Shown here one piece after another: positions 33,647 through 41,699 of a DNA stretch of 64,000 bases (position 1 is its first letter; every line of letters starts with the position of its first letter). The translations under genes and the position numbers were made by a program. This DNA comes from Saccharopolyspora gloriosae. GTDB lineage: Bacteria; Actinomycetota; Actinomycetes; Mycobacteriales; Pseudonocardiaceae. The DNA lies in assembly GCF_014203325.1 (NCBI RefSeq), contig NZ_JACHIV010000001.1, forward strand, positions 3,101,501-3,165,500. Reading direction: 5' to 3'. The notes below the pieces were generated by a model that was given only the letters and a program-made list of their open reading frames with translations, did not search any database and was not told where the DNA came from.

Positions 33647-34630
33647 TCAGGGCAGACGTCGCCCCAGCAGCAACGAGAGCACCGCGGCGACGATCGCGGC
33701 GAGCGTACCCAGCACCAACCACGGCCTGCTGGCGTCTGTGTGCTTGATCTCGTAGCCGATCTGCTCGCCCAGCGTGTCGTAGACCCGGCGCAGCTGCTCC
33801 GCGCTCGCCGCCTTGTGGAACTCACCGCCGGAGAGCCCCGCGATCTCCTCCATAGCCTCGTCGTCGACCTCCACCGGCTGCGACTGGCCCTCGATGTCGA
33901 TCGTGCCGTAGTCGGTGCCGAACGAGATCGTCGTGATCGGGATCCCGGCCTTCTTCGCCTCGCCCGCCTTCGTATAAGCACCGCGCGGCGCGTTGAGATC
34001 ACGCGGGATCGTCTGCCCGCCGTCGGCCATCAGCACGATCCGCGCGGGCGGCGCGCCACCGGGACCGCCGACCATCTTGCCGAACGAGTCGATCGCCGAC
34101 ATCGAGGCGTTGATGCCGTCCCCGGTCGCGGTCGCCTCCGACAGCGACAGGTTGTCGATGGCCTGCTTCACCCCGGCGCGGTCGGTCGTCGGCATCACCA
34201 TCACCGTCGCCGTGCCCGCGAACGACACCAACCCCAGGTTGATGCCGGGAGTCAGCTTGTCGGCGAACTCCTTCGCCGCGACCTTCGCCGCCTCCAGGCG
34301 ACTGGGCTCGACGTCCTTGGCCATCATCGACAGCGACACGTCCACGGTGAGCATCACCGTGGCCCGGTTGCGCGGAATCCGCTGCTCCGCCGTCGGACCG
34401 GACAACGCCACCGTCAGCAGGATCATCGCGACCGCCAGCAACGCGGCGGGCACGTGCTTCGGCCAGCCCTGGCGCTTCGGCGCCACCCGGTCCAGCACCG
34501 CGAGGTTGCTGAACCGCAACGTCTCCTTGCGCGCCCGCTTCTGCGCCCACACGTAGCCGGCGACCAGCGCCGCGACCACCAGCAGCAGCAAGAACCACCA
34601 CGGCGTGGTGAAACCCGACAAACTCAACAT
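33647..34630 (-). CDS. VWA-domain membrane protein of the MoxR operon
   Basis: A 327-residue protein with one membrane helix at each end (about residues 10-28 and 305-325) and a von Willebrand A domain between them. The metal-ion site DxSxS is present as TVDVSLSM. Such proteins work with the MoxR AAA+ ATPase and DUF58 partner encoded upstream, probably as a chaperone system for a metalloenzyme or envelope complex. The ATG overlaps the DUF58 stop by one base (TGATG). Equivalent by position to Rv1481. Confidence 0.88.
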   Translation of the reverse strand: MLSLSGFTTPWWFLLLLVVAALVAGYVWAQKRARKETLRFSNLAVLDRVAPKRQGWPKHVPAALLAVAMILLTVALSGPTAEQRIPRNRATVMLTVDVSLSMMAKDVEPSRLEAAKVAAKEFADKLTPGINLGLVSFAGTATVMVMPTTDRAGVKQAIDNLSLSEATATGDGINASMSAIDSFGKMVGGPGGAPPARIVLMADGGQTIPRDLNAPRGAYTKAGEAKKAGIPITTISFGTDYGTIDIEGQSQPVEVDDEAMEEIAGLSGGEFHKAASAEQLRRVYDTLGEQIGYEIKHTDASRPWLVLGTLAAIVAAVLSLLLGRRLP

Positions 34631-35631
34631 CACGCCGTTCCCCCGGACCATCCCCGTTTGCGGGCCACCACGAACCGCACCACGTCGGCGATCCAGTCCG
34701 AATCCGTTCGCAGCACCAAGTGCGCGCACCCGGCGCGCCGCAGCGCCGCCGAGACCTCCTCGCGGTGCGCGGCAGCCGCCGCCGCGAACTCCTTGCGCAG
34801 CACCGGTGTCGTGCGCACTTCCCGTTGTTCACCCGTCTCCGGATCGGAGAGCACCACCGTGCCCACGTCCGGCAACTCCAGATCCCGCGGATCCAGCACC
34901 TCGACCGCCAGCAGCGAATGCCGGGCGCCGAGACCGCGCAGCGCGCGCTGCCAATCCAAGTCGCCGAGGAAGTCGGAGACCACCACCGCCAGGCCCCGCC
35001 GGCGCGGCGGCCTGCGCAGCGACTCCAGCAACCGCGGCAGATCACCCCGCGTGCCCTCCGCGGCCCGCGGGATCTCCGCGACCTTGCGCAACAACCCGCG
35101 CGAATGCCCCAGCCCGCCCCGCGCGGGCAACCGCACCGGGCCCGTGCCGTTGTCCACGACGGCCCCGATCCGATTGCCACCACCGCTGGTCAAGTGCGTC
35201 ACCGCCGCCAGCGCGGCCACCGCCAGCTCCCGCTTGTCGCAGGCCGCGGAACCGAAGTCCAGGCTGGGCGAGAGGTCGAGCGCCACCCACGTCTCCAGCT
35301 CCCGGTCCGCCACCGTCTGGCGGATGTGCGGCTCCGACATGCGCGCGGTCACCGCCCAGTCCATCCGCCGCACGTCATCGCCGGGCTGGTAGACCCGCGC
35401 CTCCCCCGGCTCGGTGCCGGGACCGGGCACCAGGCCCAGGTGGTTGCCCTGCAGCAGCCCGTCGAGCCTGCCGCGCACCGTCAGCTCCAAGGAGCGCAGT
35501 GCGGCCTGCAGCCGCGGCCCCTCCAGCTCCGGCGGGGCCCAGGACGGGCGGTCCGCGCCGTCGTGGCCGGAACTCTCCGACACGGCTGATCGCTCCTCGT
35601 GGGTCGGGTCGGGCATCATCGCCGCGCGCAC
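34630..35631 (-). CDS. DUF58 domain protein
   Basis: A 333-residue cytosolic protein; its first 30-40 residues are disordered and its start could be any of three nearby Met codons. The DUF58 motif YQPGDDVRRMDWAVTARM is clear, followed by a VWA-like fold (VALDLSPSLDFG carries a DxSxS-like site). Part of the MoxR-DUF58-VWA operon, with a gap of 3 bases from the MoxR stop. In mycobacteria this is Rv1480. Likely an adaptor of the AAA+ chaperone. Confidence 0.86.
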   Translation of the reverse strand: MRAAMMPDPTHEERSAVSESSGHDGADRPSWAPPELEGPRLQAALRSLELTVRGRLDGLLQGNHLGLVPGPGTEPGEARVYQPGDDVRRMDWAVTARMSEPHIRQTVADRELETWVALDLSPSLDFGSAACDKRELAVAALAAVTHLTSGGGNRIGAVVDNGTGPVRLPARGGLGHSRGLLRKVAEIPRAAEGTRGDLPRLLESLRRPPRRRGLAVVVSDFLGDLDWQRALRGLGARHSLLAVEVLDPRDLELPDVGTVVLSDPETGEQREVRTTPVLRKEFAAAAAAHREEVSAALRRAGCAHLVLRTDSDWIADVVRFVVARKRGWSGGTA

Positions 35632-35634
35632 TGA

Positions 35635-36726
35635 TCAGTACTGCTGCGCCGGGCCGACCGGAGCCTGCCCGTACCCGCCGGGCTGCGCCTGCGGCTGGGC
35701 CGCCTGCGGACGCGCCGAGACCTGCGGCAGCGGCACCGTCTGCAGCACCCGGTTGACGATGTGGTCCACCGGGATGCCGTCGGCGAGCGCGTCGTAGGAC
35801 AGCACCAGGCGGTGGCGCAGCACGTCCGGCACCACGTCCACGACGTCCTGCGGCAGCACGTAGTCCCGGCCGCGCACCAGCGCGAGCGCCCGCGAGGCCG
35901 CCACGACTCCCAGGCTCGCCCGCGGCGAAGCGCCGTAGGACACCCAGCCCGCGATGTCGGACAGCCCGTGGTCGTTCGGCGTCCGCGTGGCCAGCACCAG
36001 CCGCACCACGTAGTCCACGAGCGCGTGGTGCACGAACACCTGCGAGGCGACCCCCTGCAGCCGGGTCAGCTCGTCCGCGTTGAGCACCGGCGTCGGCTCC
36101 GGACTGGCCACGCCCATCCGGTAGACGATCTCCCGCTCCTCCTCAGCCGAGGGGTACTCGACCTGGAGCTTGAACAGGAAGCGGTCCCGCTGCGCTTCCG
36201 GCAGCGGGTACACGCCTTCGTTCTCGATGGGGTTCTGGGTGGCCAGCACCAGGAACGGGTTCGGCATCGGGAAGCTCTCGCCGCCGATGGAGACGTGGCG
36301 CTCGGCCATGACCTCCAGCAGCGCCGACTGCACCTTCGCGGGCGCGCGGTTGATCTCGTCGGCGAGCACGAAGTTCGCCAGCACCGGACCGAGCTCCACG
36401 TCGAAGCGCTCGCTGCCCTGCCGGTAGATGCGGGTGCCGAGGATGTCGGCGGGCACCAGGTCGGGGGTGAACTGCAACCGGGAGAACGAGCCGCCGACGA
36501 CCTTCGCGAAGGTCTCCACCGCGAGCGTCTTGGCCACGCCGGGGACGCCTTCGAGCAGCACGTGGCCCTTCGCCAGCAGGCCGACCAGGACTCGTTCGAC
36601 GAGCCGGTCCTGCCCGACGATGACCCGCTTGACCTCGAACACGGTGCGTTCGAGCAACTGCGCGTCCCGAGCCGGTGTGCTCACCTGCTCCGCGGGCGTC
36701 GCCCCGCCCTCGCCGGCCTCGGTCAC
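35635..36726 (-). CDS. MoxR-type AAA+ ATPase
   Basis: A 363-residue MoxR ATPase. Walker A is GVPGVAKT, Walker B with sensor is FVLADEINRAPAK, and ATQNPIENEGVYPLPEAQ is the MoxR signature. It ends in a Gln/Pro/Gly-rich tail of about 35 residues. The GTG at 36726 follows GAGAGG; the open frame reaches 36957 but the extra 77 residues are Arg-rich and unlike a protein. First gene of the MoxR-DUF58-VWA operon; positional match to moxR1 (Rv1479). It presumably hydrolyses ATP to remodel a client. Confidence 0.9.
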   Translation of the reverse strand: MTEAGEGGATPAEQVSTPARDAQLLERTVFEVKRVIVGQDRLVERVLVGLLAKGHVLLEGVPGVAKTLAVETFAKVVGGSFSRLQFTPDLVPADILGTRIYRQGSERFDVELGPVLANFVLADEINRAPAKVQSALLEVMAERHVSIGGESFPMPNPFLVLATQNPIENEGVYPLPEAQRDRFLFKLQVEYPSAEEEREIVYRMGVASPEPTPVLNADELTRLQGVASQVFVHHALVDYVVRLVLATRTPNDHGLSDIAGWVSYGASPRASLGVVAASRALALVRGRDYVLPQDVVDVVPDVLRHRLVLSYDALADGIPVDHIVNRVLQTVPLPQVSARPQAAQPQAQPGGYGQAPVGPAQQY

Positions 36727-37098
36727 TTCGGCACCTCTCGTTCGGCTTCCCTGGTCGCGTCGACGTCCGTCGCGCGCCGCCCCGCGTGTTCGATCACGCG
36801 CCGGTTCCCGCCTCAGCCGGACCCCGGCCGACGTGGGCACTCGCGCGTCGAGCGCGGTCCGCAGGCGATCTTGGCACGGCTGCGCCTCGGCTGCGCGAGG
36901 GGGCACCCGGCCAGGTTCGAAGTCAACCGCACCGGCGGTATGACCCTTGTGAAGCACTCCTGGTGTCGAAGCGGGTTTTGGGGACGCCTACTCGCGCGGA
37001 CCCGACCCCGGGAGGGTTAATTTCAGTCGACACTGAAGTTTTCAAGCGTACGAACCAATGAGGGCGCGCGGCTTCCGCCGGTGATCGAAATCGGGGGT
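36727..37098. other. Intergenic region between MobA-like and MoxR genes
   Basis: About 370 bases without a gene. It must contain the MoxR promoter and holds copy 2 of the dispersed palindrome. TTGAAA on the minus strand (37045-37040) could be a -35 element, but the -10 candidates (AATTAA or TTAACC) are weak. Confidence 0.5.
37017..37039. repeat. Dispersed interrupted palindrome, copy 2
   Basis: Reads TTAATTTCA-G-TCGACACTGAA-G-T and matches copy 1 (16496-16518) at 21 of 23 positions. Here the arms are perfect: TTCAGT-CGAC-ACTGAA. It lies about 290 bases upstream of moxR and 60 bases from the mobA-like stop, in a short AT-rich island. Confidence 0.6.
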
Positions 37099-37647
37099 TC
37101 AGTTCAGGCGGTGCAGGTCCTGCGGGGTGTCGACGTCGGCGGCCTCCGCCCCCACCGCGGGGATCCGCACCGGCGCCAGCGACTCGAACAGCGCGCGCAC
37201 CGGCCGATCCCGCACGTCGGCGGGCATCGCCGCGCGCAGCGCCTCCACCCGCCAGACGCCGAGCAGCCACTGCGGCATCCCGTCCTGGTCGACCAGCACC
37301 GCACCGGCCCCCTCGACCGCGGCGTGCAACCGCGCGACGGTCTCCGGGACGAGCCCGGGATGGTCGGCCGCGAGCACCGCCACCGAGCCGTGGTCGAACG
37401 GAACCTCCCCCAGCCCCGCGCGCAGCCCGGCGAGCGGACCGGAACCGGGCGGATCCTCCCGCGCCCACCGGACCGGGACCGACACCGCGCGCTCCGGGCC
37501 CACGACGACGAGGGGGTCGGCGCCGCGCACCGCGGCGAGCGTGTGGTCCAGCAACGTGCGGCCGCCGGTGGACAGCGCGAGCTTGTCCACTCCCCCGAGC
37601 CGCCGCGCACGGCCGCCCGCCAGCACCACCGCGGCGAAGTCCTCCAT
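37099..37647 (-). CDS. mobA: MobA-like molybdenum cofactor guanylyltransferase
   Basis: A 182-residue nucleotidyltransferase. The N-terminal VLAGGRARRLGGVDKLAL loop is the GTP/CTP-binding signature of MobA/MocA proteins, followed by EDPPGSGPLAGLRAGL and AADHPGL with the metal Asp. MobA attaches GMP to molybdopterin, the form required by the molybdenum nitrate reductase at 41.7 kb, but the two are not in one operon. ATG at 37647. The enzyme is a little shorter than E. coli MobA. MocA-type specificity cannot be ruled out. Confidence 0.82.
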   Translation of the reverse strand: MEDFAAVVLAGGRARRLGGVDKLALSTGGRTLLDHTLAAVRGADPLVVVGPERAVSVPVRWAREDPPGSGPLAGLRAGLGEVPFDHGSVAVLAADHPGLVPETVARLHAAVEGAGAVLVDQDGMPQWLLGVWRVEALRAAMPADVRDRPVRALFESLAPVRIPAVGAEAADVDTPQDLHRLN

Positions 37648-37713
37648 CACCCGCCGATGCCTACCGCATCTCCGGCGAGCCGGTGCCAGCGGCCCGCCCC
37701 GCCGAACGAACGA

Positions 37714-37749
37714 CGGCCGTGCCGGGTGGACGAACCACCGGCACGGCCG
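37714..37749 (-). terminator. Hairpin terminator after the NlpC/P60 gene
   Basis: Arms at 37714-37729 and 37735-37749 (CGGCCGTGCCGG core, one G bulge) form a long stem with a short ACGAA-type loop, 19 bases after the stop codon on the minus strand. Confidence 0.7.
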
Positions 37750-37768
37750 CCTTCCGCGCGAACCCCGC

Positions 37769-39076
37769 TCAGAGCACCCGGACCGCGTAGGGCGCGATGC
37801 CCGAGTAGCGGACGGGAGCCACCCGCACCTGCGAACCCGAGTACGGCGCCTCCACCATCTGCCCGCCCCCCAGGTAGAGGGCCACGTGGTGCACGCGCCC
37901 GCCCGAGCGCCAGAAGAGCATGTCGCCGCGCTGCATGGACGACAGCGGGACCTGCGTGCCCGATTGGTACTGGTAGCCGCTGTAGTGGTCGAGCTCCACA
38001 CCCGCCGCGGCGAACGCGTAGATCATGAGGCCCGAGCAGTCGAAGCCGATCTTGCGGTAGTCGCCGTGGGAGTCGGCCACTCCCCCGTCGCGGATGCCGC
38101 GCGTCGGGCCGTCGGCGTCGCCGCCGCCCCAGGCATAGGGCATGCCCAGCTGGGACAGCGCCCGCTGGATCACGGCCTCGGTAGATCCCGTGACCGGGCC
38201 GGGGTCGTCGTCCGGCACCACGCTGCCCTGGCCGACCGATTCCGAGGCGGCCGCCTGGTCCTGCGCGGCTTGCGCGGCCTGGCTGGCTTCGAGCCACTCC
38301 TCGTACCGGTCGCGCTGGGACTCCAGGCCCTGCACGGCGGCGCGCGCGTCGCTGAGCTCGGCCTGCACCCCGTCCCGCTCGGCCTCGATGCCCGCGGCCC
38401 GACCGGCCTGCGCGGCCCTCGCGGCGACCGCGGCGTTCTCGGCGGCTTCGGCGCGCTCCTGGGCCGCTGCCGCCGCGGCGCGCGACTCCGCGGCGTCGCG
38501 CAACGCCTTGCGGGCCAGCGAGTCCTTGTTGACCCGGTCGATGTGCGCGCGTTCCAGGTCGTCGAGCACGTCGAGCTGGCTGCGCCCGACCGTGTCGAGC
38601 AGTTCGGCGCGGTCGAGCAGGTCGTCCGGGCCGCTCGCTCCGACGTAGGCGGTGAGCGAACCGAGCTTGCTGCCCTGGCGGTAGCTGCCCGCGGCGAACT
38701 CGTCGAGCCGGGCGCGCTGGCGCTCGACCTCGTTCGCGGCGGCCCCCGCTTGGCCGTTCGCCCCGGCGGCGAGCTGCTCGGCCCGGGAGCGGGCACGTTC
38801 GGCGCGGGCGAGATCGACGCGCGCCTTGTTGGCGTCCTCCATGGCGAGTTCCACCTGCGCGCCCAGCTCGGTGAGCCGGGTCTCGGACTCGGCCAGGCGC
38901 TGGGTCAGCTCTCCGACGCGGTCCGCCCGGTCGCCGACCCGGTCGCGCTGTGTTTGGATCTCGCCGTCGCCAGGTCGCGCCGGCGGTTCCGGCGCGCTGC
39001 CGGCGGCCACCGGGAGCGCGAGGGCGATCGCGGAGGCGAGCACCAGGCCGCCGGTGAGTCGTCGAGGTCGCCGCAC
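37769..39076 (-). CDS. Secreted NlpC/P60 peptidoglycan hydrolase with coiled coil (RipA-like)
   Basis: A 435-residue exported endopeptidase. A Sec signal peptide (basic start, hydrophobic stretch, cleavage near VAAGSA) is followed by a long Ala/Arg/Glu-rich coiled coil (about residues 45-280), an acidic linker and a C-terminal NlpC/P60 domain (about 310-435). The catalytic Cys is in FDCSGLM and the His in VHHVALYLGG. Such enzymes cut D-Glu-meso-DAP bonds during cell separation, and the coil keeps them inactive until needed. GTG 39076 is best placed behind GGAGG. Its neighbour position upstream of MoxR matches RipA/RipB. Confidence 0.9.
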   Translation of the reverse strand: MRRPRRLTGGLVLASAIALALPVAAGSAPEPPARPGDGEIQTQRDRVGDRADRVGELTQRLAESETRLTELGAQVELAMEDANKARVDLARAERARSRAEQLAAGANGQAGAAANEVERQRARLDEFAAGSYRQGSKLGSLTAYVGASGPDDLLDRAELLDTVGRSQLDVLDDLERAHIDRVNKDSLARKALRDAAESRAAAAAAQERAEAAENAAVAARAAQAGRAAGIEAERDGVQAELSDARAAVQGLESQRDRYEEWLEASQAAQAAQDQAAASESVGQGSVVPDDDPGPVTGSTEAVIQRALSQLGMPYAWGGGDADGPTRGIRDGGVADSHGDYRKIGFDCSGLMIYAFAAAGVELDHYSGYQYQSGTQVPLSSMQRGDMLFWRSGGRVHHVALYLGGGQMVEAPYSGSQVRVAPVRYSGIAPYAVRVL

Positions 39077-39310
39077 GACCGCCACCTCCAGCCACCGAAC
39101 TAGGCCGTTCGGCCTTGCAGGTATTGCGCCATTCAGCGCATAGGACGGGCACAACTGTGCACCCGCGCCACACGGCTCGCAATTCGTCGCACGAACCACA
39201 CGCGTCACAGATCGTGCATCGCGACAGGAAACGGCTATTCCGGGCACGCTGGATCGATCAACCCGATGATCGGCCGGACCGCGGGTCGACGTGGTGGGTG
39301 TGCGGGAGGC

Positions 39311-40141
39311 TCAGCTCCAGGTGCTCGGGTCACCCCAGGTGCGCAGGGGTTCCGCGGAATCCGACACGGGGACCGCGGCGAGTTCCGGCAGGATCTCCAC
39401 CAGGGGATCGCGCAGCACCGCGGCGGCGAGCTCGTCGTACGGAGTGGGTTCGGCGTTGCAGATGACCAGCCGCGCTCCCGCGCGCACCGCGAGCTCCGCC
39501 AGGCCCGCCGCGGGATGCACCGTCAGCGAGGTCCCGGCGGCCAGGAACAGGTCGCAGTCCAGCGCGGCCCGCTGCGACGCGCGGATCACGTCGGGGTCGA
39601 GGGACTGGCCGAACGAGACGGTGCTGGACTTGAGGATGCCGCCGCAGGACCGGCACGGCGGATCGTCCTCGCCGTCGGCGACGCGGGCCAGCGCCGCCCG
39701 CATCGAACCGGTGGCGCCGCAGTCCAGGCAGACCACGCCGAACACCGATCCGTGCAGTTCCAGCACCAGGCCGGCGCCGACCCCGCCGCGCTGGTGCAGC
39801 CCGTCGATGTTCTGCGTCAGCAACGAGGTCAACCTGCCCTGCTCGGCGAGGTCGGCGAACGCGCGGTGCGCCGCGTTCGGCTCCGCCGCCCAGGCCGGGT
39901 GCTCCGCGCGGGCCTGCCACGCCAGCCTGCGCACCTCCGGGTCGGCGACGTAGGAGTCGATGTCGCTGAGCCGCTGCGCCCGCGGATCGCGCGTCCACAC
40001 GCCGTCCGGGCCGCGGAAGTCCGGGATGCCGGAGGCGGTCGAGACCCCGGCCCCGGTCAGCGCCGTGATCCGCCGGGCGGTGGCGAACAACTCGCGGGCG
40101 TGGGCGTGCGCGGAGGCGGGATCACTACCGGGTGCTGTCAC
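39311..40141 (-). CDS. Sir2-family NAD-dependent protein deacylase
   Basis: A 276-residue sirtuin that removes acyl groups from lysine with NAD+. Motifs: TGAGVSTASGIPDFRG, TQNIDGLHQRGG, the catalytic His in LELHGSVF and the zinc Cys pairs CLDC and CRSC. GTG at 40141 follows a GGTGGGG stretch. It is divergent from the nitrate operon. A long N-terminal helix precedes the core. The class (deacetylase or desuccinylase) cannot be settled by eye; the class III Tyr and Arg pair is not evident. Confidence 0.9.
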   Translation of the reverse strand: MTAPGSDPASAHAHARELFATARRITALTGAGVSTASGIPDFRGPDGVWTRDPRAQRLSDIDSYVADPEVRRLAWQARAEHPAWAAEPNAAHRAFADLAEQGRLTSLLTQNIDGLHQRGGVGAGLVLELHGSVFGVVCLDCGATGSMRAALARVADGEDDPPCRSCGGILKSSTVSFGQSLDPDVIRASQRAALDCDLFLAAGTSLTVHPAAGLAELAVRAGARLVICNAEPTPYDELAAAVLRDPLVEILPELAAVPVSDSAEPLRTWGDPSTWS

Positions 40142-40240
40142 CCCACCACGGTGCCACGTGGCCCAGATCACCGGGAATCCGGGCGTCGCCGCAGCTCACA
40201 AGGGCGGCGACGGCTCGTGTGAAGGCACCTTTGCACGGCG

Positions 40241-40283
40241 GTAACGCGCACGGACGAGCGGTGAAACACCCGGCTCCTAGCTT
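40241..40283 (+). promoter_or_regulatory. Nitrate operon promoter with possible GlnR half-sites
   Basis: GTAAC (40241-40245) and GAAAC (40263-40267) lie 22 bases apart, two turns in the phase of GlnR boxes, but the half-site expected midway is poor (GGACG). TAGCTT at 40278-40283 is a reasonable -10. Nitrogen control by GlnR is expected from family knowledge; the site is weak evidence. Confidence 0.35.
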
Positions 40284-40310
40284 CGGCCCAGCACGATGAG
40301 AGGAGCCGAG

Positions 40311-41699
40311 GTGACCGCCACCCCGCACACCAGACCAGGCCGCTGGATCGACGGCTGGAACCCGGAGGACGAGGGCTTCTGGGAACGCACCGGCGAACGC
40401 GTCGCACGCCGCAACCTGTGGCTGTCGATCCTGTCCGAGCACATCGGGTTCTCGGTGTGGAGCATCTGGTCGGTCATGGTGCTGTTCATGTCGCCGGCCA
40501 TCGGCCTGGACTTCGACGCGGCCGACAAGTTCCTGCTCACCACCGTCCCGACGCTGGTCGGGGCGCTGCTGCGACTGCCCTACAGCTACGCGGTGACCCG
40601 GTTCGGCGGCCGGAACTGGACGATCTTCTCGACGTCGGTACTGCTGATCCCGACCGGGCTGACCTGCTACTTCATCCAGCAGCCGGGCACTCCGCTGGGC
40701 GTGTTCCTGGTGCTGGGCGCGTTGACCGGGCTGGGCGGCGGCAACTTCGCCTCCTCGATGACCAACATCACGAGCTTCTTCCCGCAGCGCAGGCAGGGCT
40801 GGGCGCTGGGGCTCAACGCGGGCGGCGGCAACATCGGTGTCGCGGTCGTGCAGGTCGTCGGATTGCTGGTGATCGCCACGGTCGGCGGGACCCAACCCGC
40901 CCTGGTCGCCGGGGCGTACCTGCCGCTGATCGTGGTGGCGACGCTGCTGGCGGCACTGCGGATGGACAACATCGACGCCGTGGTCACCGCTCCCGGCGCG
41001 CAGCTGGAAGTGGCGCGCAGCAGGCACGCGTGGTGGATCTCGCTGCTCTACATCGGCACGTTCGGTTCGTTCATCGGCTACGGGTTCGCGTTCGGGCTGG
41101 TGCTGCAGCACGAGTTCGACTTCACCCCGCTGCAGGCGGCGAGCTGCACGTTCATCGGGCCGCTGCTGGGGTCGCTGGCCCGCCCGATCGGCGGCCGGAT
41201 GGCGGACCGCTGGGGCGGTGCGCGGGTGACGTTCTGGAACTTCCTCGGCATGGCCGCGGGCACGGGGCTGCTGCTGGCGGCTTCGGCGATGAACTCGTTC
41301 CCGCTGTACCTGGCGGCGTTCATCGCCCTGTTCGTGCTGACCGGCGTCGGCAACGGCTCGGTGTACAAGATGATCCCGGCGATCTTCGCGAAGCAGGCGG
41401 AGCGCGAGATCACCAGTGGGCGGGACGCGGTGAGCGCGTTCGCGCAGGCCCGCAGGCTCTCCGGGGCGCTGATGGGCGTGGCCGGGGCGATCGGCGCGCT
41501 GGGCGGGGTGTTCATCAACCTCGCGTTCCGGGCATCGTTCGGCGGCGCGGCCGCCAGCGGTGACGCGGCGCTGGCGACGTTCCTCGCCTGCTACCTGGTG
41601 TGCGTGGTCGTGACCTGGGCGGTGTACCTGCGCCGGGAGCCCGCGGAGCCCGTCGCCGCGCCGCGGCCCGCGGTGGCGGAAGGGGTGCCCGGTGCCTGA
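40311..41699 (+). CDS. narK: Nitrate/nitrite transporter, NarK family (MFS)
   Basis: A 462-residue, 12-segment transporter. The N-terminal WNPEDEGFWERTGERVARRNLW and FSVWSIWSVMVLFM segments and the two Gly-rich nitrate signature helices (LGGGNFASSMTNI and GLNAGGGNIGVA) identify NarK-type nitrate uptake or nitrate/nitrite exchange. I took GTG 40311, behind AGAGGAG, over ATG 40296. It is the first gene of the seven-gene assimilatory operon and overlaps the reductase gene by 8 bases. Confidence 0.92.
   Translation: MTATPHTRPGRWIDGWNPEDEGFWERTGERVARRNLWLSILSEHIGFSVWSIWSVMVLFMSPAIGLDFDAADKFLLTTVPTLVGALLRLPYSYAVTRFGGRNWTIFSTSVLLIPTGLTCYFIQQPGTPLGVFLVLGALTGLGGGNFASSMTNITSFFPQRRQGWALGLNAGGGNIGVAVVQVVGLLVIATVGGTQPALVAGAYLPLIVVATLLAALRMDNIDAVVTAPGAQLEVARSRHAWWISLLYIGTFGSFIGYGFAFGLVLQHEFDFTPLQAASCTFIGPLLGSLARPIGGRMADRWGGARVTFWNFLGMAAGTGLLLAASAMNSFPLYLAAFIALFVLTGVGNGSVYKMIPAIFAKQAEREITSGRDAVSAFAQARRLSGALMGVAGAIGALGGVFINLAFRASFGGAAASGDAALATFLACYLVCVVVTWAVYLRREPAEPVAAPRPAVAEGVPGA

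Noticed and set aside
36727-36957. N-terminal extension of MoxR
   Set aside because: Arg-rich, unlike family members, and GTG 36726 has a good ribosome-binding site.
39077-39310. Possible ydaO-type c-di-AMP riboswitch before the NlpC/P60 gene, as in some actinobacteria
   Set aside because: The 234-base spacer shows no recognisable ydaO core; only a short GCACA-AC-TGTGC palindrome is visible.
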